DNA from: Tritrichomonas musculus
Taxonomy: Eukaryota; Parabasalia; Tritrichomonadida; Tritrichomonadidae
NCBI GenBank assembly: GCA_039105265.1
Contig: JAPFFF010000006.1
Span: forward strand, 1,240,001 to 1,304,000
DNA: 64,000 nucleotides
Direction: 5' to 3'
In this document: positions 9,515-19,900 of the stretch, one piece after another
Numbering within the stretch: the stretch's first letter is position 1
How the letters are laid out: each line of letters starts with the position of its first letter
Notes under the pieces: generated by a model
What the model saw: the letters and a program-made list of their open reading frames with translations, nothing else
The model's database searches: none
What the model was told of the DNA's origin: nothing
Program-made: the position numbers and the translations under genes

Positions 9515-11308
9515 TTAATCATTTTTCTGGACCTTTAGGAGTTTTATATATGGAGCAACCAAATCTCTCGCTAATCCTTCATTCTTCTTTCTTAACCTTA
9601 GAGACCACTTTAATATTGATATTTCATTTTCTTTGATTCCATTATTTATTGTTATAGCATCTAGAGGTTCGCATAAAAAGTGACTTGTAATTCCATTTAA
9701 AGCTTGAAAAGCAATCCTATTTACGATTGATCCCTTATTTGCTTCGCTTCTTTCAATTCGTTCATGCATTGCATCATAGAAGGATACATTATTATTTGGA
9801 TTTTCTGAATTTTGAGATTCATCAAAATAAACATCATTCAAAATTTCCTCAATCCTAATAAAAGGTATGTCCAATCCTTTTACTACACTATTTGCCATAT
9901 AATTGCCAAGTGCTGATGTGATTCTTGATGAAAAATTGCCATAAAACAAATTATATACTCTATCATTAAACTTAAGCAGCATAGAAAATTGAACAAAAGT
10001 AATGAATGTATTAATAAATTTTTCCGATGTGGGATCAAAACTAAAGCATGAATGGTATGTTTGGAATATTTTCCCTAAAAATGTTATATCTGGAAGTTTT
10101 TGTTCTTTTGTATTTTTAATGTTTTGAACTAAACTGTATAGTTTGTCAAATCTTTGTAAAAATGTAGCATTTATTTCTTTTTCTGTCTTGCAAGCATGAT
10201 AAAGATCAATGATTCCACTAATTAAAATAATTGAACTCATGTTTACAGCATTTGGTATTAATTGTCCCCAGCAACTTTGAATAGTTTTTGTTTGTTTAGA
10301 TTGTTCTGCAAAATTAATGTAATTGGAGATCTGGAAAATATTTCTCTTTGTATAGAAAATTCCATCTAATTGTGAAAAATTAACAAATTTTTTGTAAGTT
10401 TTCAAATAATATTCTTTTGATAAAGAAATTATGTCATTCTTAATTTTGTTATTATCTTCTTGAATTTGCTCATCTCCTGGTGAGTCAAAGTATGGGAATT
10501 TCAGAATGACGTTTTGTATATCATTATCAATTAATTGAAGAGTTTGTCCAGCGCTTATAAATTGCTTAACAACTTCACTTGTTTTTCTTGTCAGAAAATT
10601 ATAATGATAGCTAAAATAAGTGCTTAAAGTGTCTGTTATTGAACTTCTCTTGGATTCAATGTCATTTTTTGCTGTAGGATTATTTAACTCAGCAATGTTA
10701 TAATAATAGCAAGTGATCTGGAAGCCAAGAGCTTGAACTGATTTATGAATAGAATCTTCGTTGTTTAAAAGTATAAGCATATTGCATCCAGAAATTGAGT
10801 ATAAATCATGAATAAATTTTTCTGTAAATTGTTGCTTTACTACGTTTAAAATTTGAGAATTATATTTAGGGTTCGATATTATTTTCATCATTGAAATTAA
10901 ATATTTTGTTGCAAGTTGATATTCTTTATTTTTTACTTCTTTTAATATTTCGTTTGGTACAGAACATAAACGCTGTATTGAATTACAAAAATCCCTTTTG
11001 AGCTTAAATTCTGATATTTTACTAATAGTCTGCTGGTTTGAATCATAAAATCTATATATGTCTTGAGATTTGTCGTCTGTTTCTTTAATTTTTTGAATTA
11101 TTTCATCTTTTTTTCTTAATGTATCACGAATATCAGATACATTAGATTGAGCATCTTTAAAAGCGTTAATTCCTGTTCTGAGATTATTCGCATCTTCATT
11201 GTTAGAATCAGCAATTTCCTTTAATTCCTGCTGACGCTGATCTTCTGGGAGTGAGCTAATGCGCCTAATCTGTTTATAAAATTCATGTTTATCTTTTTGG
11301 TTATTCAT
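9515..11308 (-). CDS. Hypothetical 597-residue helical protein, possibly a tethering-complex-like subunit
   Basis: I place the start at the ATG at 11,308 ('MNNQKDKHEF'). A further 22 codons upstream are open but read as low-complexity Phe/Leu from a poly-T tract, and a TCAACAAT word sits just before 11,308. The N-terminal 110 residues look like a coiled coil ('DIRDTLRKKDEIIQKI'), followed by about 450 residues of predicted helices with no catalytic motif and no membrane span. A short coiled coil leading into a long helical rod is how COG, exocyst and GARP subunits are built, and Sec23 and BRO1 genes lie nearby, but I see no family signature. The assignment is only a suggestion. Confidence 0.7.
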   Translation of the reverse strand: MNNQKDKHEFYKQIRRISSLPEDQRQQELKEIADSNNEDANNLRTGINAFKDAQSNVSDIRDTLRKKDEIIQKIKETDDKSQDIYRFYDSNQQTISKISEFKLKRDFCNSIQRLCSVPNEILKEVKNKEYQLATKYLISMMKIISNPKYNSQILNVVKQQFTEKFIHDLYSISGCNMLILLNNEDSIHKSVQALGFQITCYYYNIAELNNPTAKNDIESKRSSITDTLSTYFSYHYNFLTRKTSEVVKQFISAGQTLQLIDNDIQNVILKFPYFDSPGDEQIQEDNNKIKNDIISLSKEYYLKTYKKFVNFSQLDGIFYTKRNIFQISNYINFAEQSKQTKTIQSCWGQLIPNAVNMSSIILISGIIDLYHACKTEKEINATFLQRFDKLYSLVQNIKNTKEQKLPDITFLGKIFQTYHSCFSFDPTSEKFINTFITFVQFSMLLKFNDRVYNLFYGNFSSRITSALGNYMANSVVKGLDIPFIRIEEILNDVYFDESQNSENPNNNVSFYDAMHERIERSEANKGSIVNRIAFQALNGITSHFLCEPLDAITINNGIKENEISILKWSLRLRKKNEGLARDLVAPYIKLLKVQKND

Positions 11309-11483
11309 ATTGTTGAATGGCAAAAAAAAAAAGTCATGAAAAAGTTTGAAAATATTTTGAAAAAAAAATAACAAATTTCAAATTAAGATAAGCGATTTGT
11401 GAGTTGTCGTTATTTATTTTCATGTTCAGTAAAAAGAAAATTATAATTTCATTGATAAAAAAGTAATTAAAAAAAAAGTTTAT

Positions 11484-12584
11484 TTATGGGATTGGATCTG
11501 GTAACTGGAAAGGAGTTGGTTGTGGGAGATTTGGCATTGCAAGGCAATTAGTAGTTATAAACATTTCAGCATCTTTAAAGGATAAAACATATTTAGATTG
11601 GAAACTAAAGTTTTCTGATGTCCATTTCTTATCAATTGGTCTTAATGAATCTGCAAGAGCTTTAGATGCATCGTTAAGTCTAATATTGTGTTTATCGTAT
11701 GTAACAATTTCATCTAAGTAATGAATACCAAGCCTAAGAAGGCCCAAAGCTTGCCCTATTTCTTGCTTATCAAATTGAGAATATCCCATGTTTATTGCTG
11801 CCAAAGCCATGAAAAAGTGTTTAATTCCATTAACCCAGTTTTTGTATTGTTCATGAACTGCATTAGGTGGTTTGCAAACTTGAATAGAATCGAATGAGCT
11901 GGAAAATGTGGTGGAAATTGTGTAACAAAGTTTGCCAAGCGCAGATGCGTTAATTCCATCATTTTCGCCTTTGGCTGCTATAAGACCATATGCTTGACCA
12001 ATTGCCAAAGATGAAAATGAATTAAAAACGGGAGCTTGAAATTCAACAGCAACAGGTTCTGTAGATATTCTGAGTCTGTCATTTGCGAGATAAAGAAAGA
12101 TACCTGAGCATTCTCTAAGGCAAGAAACAGCTTCTTCAACAGTTCCTGATTGGCTGAGGAGAAATGCATTATTAAGAAGCAAGACAGCACGTAACCAAAT
12201 AACATGAAGAACCTCATTGAAGAATGTGTCGCCATAAAAGACTCTATCGATATACTTTGAAACAACAATTGGCGATTGCTTCCACCTGATTTTTGCCTTG
12301 CTATTGTGCTTGATTCCTGGATTTTCATTTTTAATTTTTTCAATAGCTAATGCATAAGGAAGATATTGATTAACCATATTAAGTTTTTCAGGAACAGAAA
12401 TTGTTTCTTTTAAAATGTTATCCTTAATTGCGTTGCGTAATTCTTGAGCTTGATGAAGTAGTTGTATTTTGTTTGATGGCCAACCCGTAAATACTTCTAA
12501 GAGATTTGTTTCTTTTGGGCAGGCATGTCCAAGGGTAAATAATGGAACGACTGGCAAAGTCTTCGGTCGAGAAGAAGAAGACAT
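11484..12584 (-). CDS. BRO1-domain protein
   Basis: The 366-residue protein resembles the BRO1 domain, a boomerang of helices that binds ESCRT-III (Alix, Bro1, BROX). Fitting features are the near-domain-only length, the helical middle with 'WLRAVLLLNNAFLLSQSG' at about 130-147, a following 'EAVSCLRECSGIFLYLAND' helix and a long helical C-terminal half. It ends in a Pro-rich tail ('MPNLPQPTPFQLPDPIP'). There is no V domain, so it is nearer to BROX or plant-type short proteins than to Alix. A role in endosomal sorting or membrane repair with ESCRT-III would follow from the family. The tail has no CaaX box like that of BROX. A TCAATTAT word lies a few bases before the ATG. Confidence 0.6.
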   Translation of the reverse strand: MSSSSRPKTLPVVPLFTLGHACPKETNLLEVFTGWPSNKIQLLHQAQELRNAIKDNILKETISVPEKLNMVNQYLPYALAIEKIKNENPGIKHNSKAKIRWKQSPIVVSKYIDRVFYGDTFFNEVLHVIWLRAVLLLNNAFLLSQSGTVEEAVSCLRECSGIFLYLANDRLRISTEPVAVEFQAPVFNSFSSLAIGQAYGLIAAKGENDGINASALGKLCYTISTTFSSSFDSIQVCKPPNAVHEQYKNWVNGIKHFFMALAAINMGYSQFDKQEIGQALGLLRLGIHYLDEIVTYDKHNIRLNDASKALADSLRPIDKKWTSENFSFQSKYVLSFKDAEMFITTNCLAMPNLPQPTPFQLPDPIP

Positions 12585-13206
12585 TACAAAAAATAATTGA
12601 CAAATTGAGACGGTTATTTTACATTTAAATTTTACGGTGATTATTTTAATTTTAATACAAAAAAATTGAAAACAGAATTTTCAAAACTTTAAAATTTACT
12701 ACGTTAGATCAGGGGCATATCAACTTAAAAAAATATCAAAAATATTATTATATCTTTTTGTAAATTCATTCAATTATGATAATAATAATATAATTATTAA
12801 TAATGCTTTGTAATATAAATATTAATATTGTTTATATTTGATTACTTTGAGTATTATTCTTGATACAAGATTATGCTAAAATATTTTTTGATAAAGCAAA
12901 AATATATAATCTTTTTATTTATTCAATATTTTTAAAATCACTTATTAGATCAGTATTATAAGTTTCATAGTTATGACTCTATGGGATGAAAAATATTTCA
13001 TGAAAAAGTTGAAAGAGTTTCTGCATATTTTCTTTTTTTCTCATTTCTGAATAAAAAAAAGAACTCCAATTGTTTTTTCGCTTATTGTTCATTCTTGGTT
13101 GACATGCCTCTGTTAGATCAAAGTTAAAATCGATGAATTTTTTTTTCTTTTAATTTATGCATGAGGTATCATACTTAGATTAATATAGAAAGTTCTTTAT
13201 CTGTTT

Positions 13207-13241
<35 letters not shown>

Positions 13242-13346
13242 TTATTATTTGAATAATACTTCATATAAAAAGAAAGCATTTTTAATATATATAAAATCAA
13301 ATAGAGAAAAGATCTAATTTCCGATTAATCTCATATTTCCATTGTT
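12585..13346. other. AT-rich spacer with a long T/A hairpin tract
   Basis: About 760 bases between two minus-strand genes. At about 13,208-13,240 a long run of T is followed directly by a run of A, which can fold back on itself. No open frame or RNA gene is recognised. The upstream region of the BRO1 gene lies at its left edge. Confidence 0.6.
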
Positions 13347-15608
13347 TTAAGATGAAATAGTCATTTCTTTTAGTTTTTGCATAAATTTTGATAAAGATGG
13401 TTCATCAGTACTCAAATTATCAGCTGGTCCATAAGCAGTGGTGAATGAAACATCAGAAGAAGGATTGCATCTGGATAAAAGGTATCTTGATAATGATGAA
13501 TCTTGATCACAGGAAGCAAATTGTGGAGTTGGGAATCTTTCATTTAGGAGCTGCATAGCTTCTTCTTTAGGTTGCTCAAGTGCAGCTTTCAAATTCTGAT
13601 ATTCTTCTTGATCTTGATATCCTTGATTTCTCCATGCAGCAATTGTGGATCCATGCCAAATTAAAATCCGAAAATATGTATCTAAAAGAAGAACAACATC
13701 TTGCCTCAAAGAATTTGAATCAAGAAGAACTGGAGTTGGGGGAGCATTTAATGAAAAGCACATAAGAGTAGGTTGTATCATAAATAAGGAATTTGTAACA
13801 TCTTCCGTTAAAAGACTGTGTCTAAGTGAAGCTGTTTGATCAGGTGAACTATTAAAAGTTGAGAGAAATGGCGAACGTCTGAAATGATAAATGAATTGTG
13901 GCAAGTATTGAAGCTGAGGATCAAGAGTGAATGAAGAAGTATCGCGTTGTTTATATGCTGCAAATAATTTACAGAATGATATAAGTTTTCTGTCAATATT
14001 TTGAATAATTTCATTTGTTGTAACTAATGACGATATAGTTTGATTTGAAGAAACTGATTGTATCTTCCACATCATTGATTTCGCAAAAAGAATAGTAGCA
14101 GCTTCTTGATCAAAACCTTGAACAAGAAGGTCTTTGTTTGATGTTAGATCAGCAAAACGAACAGCTGTTGTTGTAACTCGAAGTCTGATCTCTCCTGTTG
14201 AAATGTGCATGTATTTTGTAGAAAATTGTACATAACCAATTTCATTAAGGCCTATCGGACTTGTTTTTGGATTAGTAATATCAAAGATAAAGCCAAAAGT
14301 TGTAGTTGGTAAAAGACCACATATTTTCCATTCAATTGTGTTACCTTCTCCAATTGTTGATGGTGAAGTTAGCGAGACAAGAGGTGAACCAACATTTAAT
14401 GAAGCGCAAGGTCCAACACAGCCACTAATTTTAAGATTTGGAGAAGCGTTATAAATAATTGTGGCGTCAGCGCCAGAGTTATGGAAAATACCTCCTTTAA
14501 AATATTTTATAAGAGTCTTAGAAATGTTTTCTTCAGCAAATGATTCATTTGAAAGTAAGAAACCGCCAGTTTTGTAAATGACTGGGTGTACTTCGTAAAG
14601 CCCTGTTTCTTCAAATGAAGCACCAATATAGTTAACAACAATATTATTTGAAGATGCTTTATCAGCCATTGCTGCAAAGAATTCTTTCGATTTCTTTGAT
14701 AATTCTGCCTTTCCTGTTTCAATATCGTTATGCTGACGAACTATTTCAGATCGTTTTATTTCAGCCATTGTTCCTGGTCCTCTGGTAATAGGTCCACCAG
14801 TGAAAAGAAAAACTTGGCTGCTCATTTTTGGAAATATTGATTCAAGTAAGGTAACAGCAATATCGAGAGCAGCACCAGTGCAACGTTCAAATCTATTGCC
14901 ACGTTCAACAATAAATGGATCCACTTCAAGGGTGTCAATTATTGTATTGAGCATCTGTTCAGCTTCTGAAATTGGTAAAATAAAATTATTTGCCGTAGGA
15001 GTTGCTGTATTCAATGACAAATATTGTTTCAATTTTAATACATCATATGTTTTTACGCCATTAAAAACAAAATTGCGTGGGCATTCACTGAATTTTAATT
15101 CATGGACATAAACAAGTTTTCCATAACTAATAAATCCAACAAGAGATGTAGGAGGTAGTGTTCCAATTGCTTGTAATAAGAGCGTTTTCAATGCTTGATG
15201 TTCTTTTTCAGAAAGACAAGTATCTACAACAAATAGAAAAACAGGTGGAAATTCCGTCTGTGAATTAATTGTGTATTCAATTGTGGTATAATTAGTAAGC
15301 ATTTCGGCTGCAAGGCAATCTTGAGTCATACAATGGTACGAAGCTGGTAAAGGTGAAACGCCTTTGCAAATAGGGCATAACCACGTTTTATTATTTAAAT
15401 CTAGAGAGCAATAAGGATTGAGAACACAGCGGCACCTTTGGCATGTAACTGGTTGGTATGGGACTGGTTGATGATCAGGAATTTGTTTGAGTGGTGTATA
15501 AAGGCAACCAATAGGTAAAGCACAATTATTGGCATCGACACGGTTTGTAGGAAGAACATTCCATGTGAATCGAATGCCGTTTAAATCTTCAACTTGGTTA
15601 AAGTCCAT
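13347..15608 (-). CDS. SEC23: COPII coat subunit Sec23
   Basis: The 753-residue protein matches Sec23 along its length. It opens with 'GIRFTWNVLPTNR' and 'PIGCLYTPL'. A zinc finger follows with Cys at about 56/59 and 78/81, then a vWA-like trunk ('VFLFVVDTCLSEKEHQALK', 'LVGFISYGKLVYVHEL'), a beta-sandwich, a helical part and a C-terminal gelsolin-like domain ('RILIWHGSTIAAWR'). The Arg finger that helps Sar1 hydrolyse GTP is kept in 'SRYLLSRCNPS' (about Arg708). Sec23 pairs with Sec24 in the inner COPII coat on ER exit sites and acts as the GAP for Sar1. Length and start fit the family. TCAAAAG lies just before the ATG. Confidence 0.96.
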   Translation of the reverse strand: MDFNQVEDLNGIRFTWNVLPTNRVDANNCALPIGCLYTPLKQIPDHQPVPYQPVTCQRCRCVLNPYCSLDLNNKTWLCPICKGVSPLPASYHCMTQDCLAAEMLTNYTTIEYTINSQTEFPPVFLFVVDTCLSEKEHQALKTLLLQAIGTLPPTSLVGFISYGKLVYVHELKFSECPRNFVFNGVKTYDVLKLKQYLSLNTATPTANNFILPISEAEQMLNTIIDTLEVDPFIVERGNRFERCTGAALDIAVTLLESIFPKMSSQVFLFTGGPITRGPGTMAEIKRSEIVRQHNDIETGKAELSKKSKEFFAAMADKASSNNIVVNYIGASFEETGLYEVHPVIYKTGGFLLSNESFAEENISKTLIKYFKGGIFHNSGADATIIYNASPNLKISGCVGPCASLNVGSPLVSLTSPSTIGEGNTIEWKICGLLPTTTFGFIFDITNPKTSPIGLNEIGYVQFSTKYMHISTGEIRLRVTTTAVRFADLTSNKDLLVQGFDQEAATILFAKSMMWKIQSVSSNQTISSLVTTNEIIQNIDRKLISFCKLFAAYKQRDTSSFTLDPQLQYLPQFIYHFRRSPFLSTFNSSPDQTASLRHSLLTEDVTNSLFMIQPTLMCFSLNAPPTPVLLDSNSLRQDVVLLLDTYFRILIWHGSTIAAWRNQGYQDQEEYQNLKAALEQPKEEAMQLLNERFPTPQFASCDQDSSLSRYLLSRCNPSSDVSFTTAYGPADNLSTDEPSLSKFMQKLKEMTISS

Positions 15609-15991
15609 ATTTCTTTTGATCGTAAGAATTTTGTAAACTACAGAAAAATTCTTACAATTATTTATTCAATCATAATTGGTGCCTGTTATTTCATGCATAA
15701 TTATGTTTTTGAAGAAAGAAAGTAATTATTTCATTATAAAATTGAAATCATCATTTAACTTTGGAATGCAGTTAAGGTTTATTTTGTATTCTATTTCTTT
15801 AATATTAGATATCTTAAATAAATTTGTTAAAATTGTATCTGAATAGTTGATAATAAAAAATATGAATTCAGATATAACTATTGAATGACTAAGTGATAAA
15901 AATTATTTATTAAAAAAATTCAAATATAATAAATGAACAGAAATTACTATCAATAAAAATCAATATTTGCACAATTTTTATATTTGATATA
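15609..15991. other. AT-rich spacer between SEC23 and the phosphatase gene
   Basis: About 380 bases. It contains the SEC23 upstream region at the left edge and the 3' flank of the phosphatase gene at the right. No other feature is seen. Confidence 0.6.
15613..15619 (-). promoter_or_regulatory. SEC23: Initiator-like TCAAAAG before SEC23
   Basis: On the minus strand, TCAAAAG is 4 bases before the ATG at 15,608, the same placement as before the TKL kinase gene. Confidence 0.4.
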
Positions 15992-16906
15992 TTATGCAAA
16001 ATAGCTTGGAAAAGAGGCTGTCGGCTTTTTTCTTTGCTCATCAGGAACTTCTTTAAATATTTTTAACTCTCGTCCAAGATTTTCATCAATAGCAAGAACA
16101 GATGCTACATTTCCAGATCTATACATATAATTTGGTGCTGACCAAACTGTAATCAATCTTTGGTCAAATTTATAATTATATCCTTCCATTGCGAGTTGAT
16201 GAGCTCTTGTTATTAAATCAATTTTATTATTATGGCAAAATTCCTTAACAGGTTGAGAACCAAATAAATATCCAGCACCTCGAGCATTAATAGCCCAATG
16301 CTCGATGTCATCTGGATCACTCCAGCAAAGATCACAGAAAGGCCCAAACCCAGCTAATTCTTCTTCCCTATGAATTAATGAAATTTGTTCAATTAACGGA
16401 ATATCTGGAGAAAGGCCGCCATGTACTGAAAATATCTTATTTGATACAACTGCTGCAATAGGAAGAAGATCGAAAACGTCATTGCACAGATACCAAATGC
16501 CTGCATGGCCATATGTAAAAACGCAATCCTCATAAAACCCATATAAGTGATTCACAGCACGACATTCATGATTTCCTCGTAAAAGATAAATTGAATCTGG
16601 ATAACGAAGTTTGAGTACAGCTAGAACTAGTAATGTTTCGAGAGAATAATAACCTCGATCAACGTAATCGCCTAAAAATAGAAATTTTGTTTCCGGTGGA
16701 CTTCCTGCAACTCGAAAAAGTTCAAATAGATCATAAAGTTGTCCGTGGATATCTCCACAAATTGTAATAGGAGCTTGGAGTTTGAGGATGTTTCCCTCTG
16801 AATAAAGAATTTCCATCAATTTTTCTAGAATCTCTTTAACAATATTTTCTTCTGGATGGTCGCCACTTCGAAAGTGAGTTAGAATTGCATCTAAATTCAA
16901 ATCCAT
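15992..16906 (-). CDS. PP2A/PP4/PP6-type Ser/Thr protein phosphatase catalytic subunit
   Basis: From the ATG at 16,906 the protein is 304 residues, the normal PP2A-group length. The open frame reaches further upstream, but that stretch overlaps the divergent gene, and a TCAAAAAT word sits 14 bases before 16,906. The metal-binding motifs are complete: 'GDIHG' (51-55), 'GDYVDRG' (79-85) and 'GNHE' (111-114), with the later 'HGGLSPD', 'WSDP' and 'RAHQ' also present. The C-terminus is 'SYFA', where PP2A, PP4 and PP6 end in 'YFL'; the last leucine is the one methylated in that group. The enzyme should remove phosphate from Ser/Thr as part of a holoenzyme. Which of the three subfamilies it belongs to cannot be settled by eye. 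Confidence 0.93.
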   Translation of the reverse strand: MDLNLDAILTHFRSGDHPEENIVKEILEKLMEILYSEGNILKLQAPITICGDIHGQLYDLFELFRVAGSPPETKFLFLGDYVDRGYYSLETLLVLAVLKLRYPDSIYLLRGNHECRAVNHLYGFYEDCVFTYGHAGIWYLCNDVFDLLPIAAVVSNKIFSVHGGLSPDIPLIEQISLIHREEELAGFGPFCDLCWSDPDDIEHWAINARGAGYLFGSQPVKEFCHNNKIDLITRAHQLAMEGYNYKFDQRLITVWSAPNYMYRSGNVASVLAIDENLGRELKIFKEVPDEQRKKPTASFPSYFA

Positions 16907-16920
16907 TCTATTTTTAAAAT

Positions 16921-16928
16921 ATTTTTGA
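16921..16928 (-). promoter_or_regulatory. Initiator-like TCAAAAAT before the phosphatase gene
   Basis: On the minus strand, TCAAAAAT lies 14 bases before the ATG at 16,906, within the 50-base gap to the divergent ATG at 16,957. Confidence 0.45.
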
Positions 16929-16956
16929 ATATATATTTGGCTGGATTTAATACTTG

Positions 16957-19900
16957 ATGGATGACATAGATAACCCAAAATCAAATCAATCATTTCAATG
17001 GTGGAATTCACAAATAGAAGGATGCTATGACTTATTAAATCCTCCTCAATTAGTTTCTGCAAAAGTTGCAACTTCAATCTTTTATAAAATATTTCCGACT
17101 TTAATGATTTTTGATGAATTCAATGACAATGATCAAGCATATTGGGGTGAAATTCATCGTTTTTTAAAGTGTCGTTATCAAAACATTGAAATACCCAGTC
17201 CATCATTAAATTTTCCGCAATTTATTAGTATTTTATACAGCGTAAAAGATGAAATTAAACTAAATAATTTAGCAGAATGCTTTCAATTTATACTAGCATA
17301 TCAAACCGCTCAGCCAGCTTTTTTTTTGCTCCGTCAATATCCAATAATTGTTAATGATCCTTTATTATACTTCGAAACGATTATTTATTTTTCAAATTTT
17401 AATAAGCAAATGTGGCAATCAATCATTAAAGAATATCGATTCTTTGACAATTTTTTTTATATGAACAAAAATTTCTTTACTCATTTTCCAAAAAATTCAA
17501 AAGTCAAAGATTGGACAGCAATTTTATTTTGTTCTTCAGCATTCTCGAAAGTATTGTCAGCTTCTCTTGAATACCATACGCATGCATTCACGCATTCAAT
17601 GCTATACATCAAAGAAATCATCAAGTTTTTTGAAGTTGTACCAGATGATGTCTGCACTTCTTTATTGCGTGACATTTTCTCTATTATAAAATCATGTTAT
17701 CAAAAAATTGCATTACGGGATAAGCTCGAGCCGAAAATTGCAGATGTATTACATTCATTATTATCAAGAGATTCGAGTAATTTAAAATATGCCATCAAAT
17801 TTTCATTATCCTTTGAGCCATCAATAATATCAAGCAGTTTAATTGTATCAATTTTAACCCAAAGAGAAATATTATGTATATGTGATATTGAAATTCTTGA
17901 AACTGTTTTAGATTCTTCAACAGCCTATGATATTTTAGTCTATCTAAGCAAAATCATGATTCAAAGCAAATTGTTTCATCGTTCATGCTCCGCTTTTATA
18001 TTAAAAATATTAAAAAAATATGACAAAAATAAAAATATTTATGATTATGGGATCAACCTAGTCAATGGTTTATTTATTTTCATTTCACATGCCAGAAAAA
18101 TGCATAAATATAAGTATAGAATATTGTTAATTTGTGAAACATTATCAATGTTCATGGAATCGAATATTTTTTGGCTTCAAAAATCTGTAATAAATGCAGC
18201 ATCAACAATTGCACAAGTTGGATATTATCCAAGTTATTTTGATTTGATATTTCCAATCACTTTTCCCAAAGATTCATCGATAGTTGATCTAATGATTCAA
18301 TCAATAAGCAAAGCCAAAAAGCCTAAATACAAATTTTTTCCATTTATCAAGATAAAGAATGATTATTTATTATTAAATTCAGAAATAATCAAAAATGGTG
18401 AATCTATTAAGAAAATAAATGAATGTATAAACACACTAAAAACAATTAAAACGAAAGTAAAACTACAAAATTTGGTAAATTCATTATCTAATGAATTTAG
18501 AAATTTATTTGTACTTCAAACAAAATGGAAATATTTATTTCCACGTGATTTTGATAGTGTGTTATTATCAATTGTAAAACTTAAAGTGCAAATGAATGTA
18601 ATTAATATTTATCAACTAATGAAGAATGTTTTGCTCTTTATGAATGATTCAAATATAACAAGAATCATTGATGCTCTCAATTTTGGAATTGAAACGAAAA
18701 ATTTCGTTTCAATTTATGAATTTGCAATTGTTTTAAAAAAATATGGAACGAAATTTGTTAACCTTGCATCGGTTGCTATTGATAGATTAATTGCTACTGA
18801 ATTGAATTCAACTTGGGCGATCCAAACTTATCGAAGAATCATTAAAAATTCAAAATTAAAAAATGAACTTGTATCCGCAATTGTTCTTTCATCTATTTCT
18901 TCAGATGATGAATTTGTTAAAATTGAAGGAATAAAAACGATTCCTTACATTTTAAGTGATGATATTGACGAGATTTCTCTTTATCAAAATTTGAAAAATG
19001 ATTTGATATCATCAAATAAAAATATTGCTTTTGTTGCTTCAAAAAGTTTGGCTCAAATTGCTTATAATAGTCCTTCTATTGCTCAAAACATTTTTACAAA
19101 ATTGGTTAAAAAACAAGAAAGATTGAATGCATTTGAGATCACTTTTCCTCTCTTTTTGAAGCATTTCAATGTTTCAATGGTCCTCTCAAATTTGAATCAA
19201 TGGTCATTATTTCTATTGAATTTGAATGACTCTTTTGAAATTCATCATGTTTCGTCTATTTCTAGAATAGTCATTCATTCCTTCGTTTCAATTCTTGGCG
19301 AAAAATGTTCAATAATTATTTCGTTATTGAATAATGTTAATAAAGAAATGTTGAATTCAAAACAAACAGTCATAATTTTGAATGCTTTTGCTCTTTCTAT
19401 CTCTTCAGAAAAGTTTATCGTTTCTAATCAAGAAATCTTTTTCAGCGCTTTGAAAAATGAAATTAAAGAAATTAGATTTTTGGCAATTCAATGTTTTGAA
19501 CAAATTGCAAAAAATCATCCTTCATTGGGAGTGAAATTGTTACAAAAATTAATAAATTTGAATGAAAATGATCAAATTTGTTATTTTCAAGCTGAAGCGT
19601 TGATTTTAAAGCACATTTACAAAATTATTGATGAAGAAACATTGAATTTAATCATATCAAATAATTCCCTCTTTAATATTATTGTTCTTTCATTTCTCTT
19701 GCCAAAAAATCTTCCGAAAAATATATTCAATTATGAAAACGATCAAAATATTATCAAAAAGTTGGTGGTAGAGATTCAAGAATCAAAATTAAATGTAGAT
19801 GAAAGAGATGAGAAAAGAAAATCTACTTTGAAAAAATATAAAAATTATTTGGCTTTCTTTTTATTTAAGCATTATAAAGCAATGCCTGAAGAACTAGTGA

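Noticed and set aside
13208-13240. Poly-T/poly-A tract as a retroelement tail
   Set aside because: No retroelement body lies on either side; a simple T-then-A hairpin is enough to explain it.
15992-17077. Longer phosphatase reading frame starting at 17,077
   Set aside because: The extra residues overlap the divergent HEAT-type gene and do not resemble PP2A-group N-termini; the ATG at 16,906 gives the normal length and has an initiator-like word before it.
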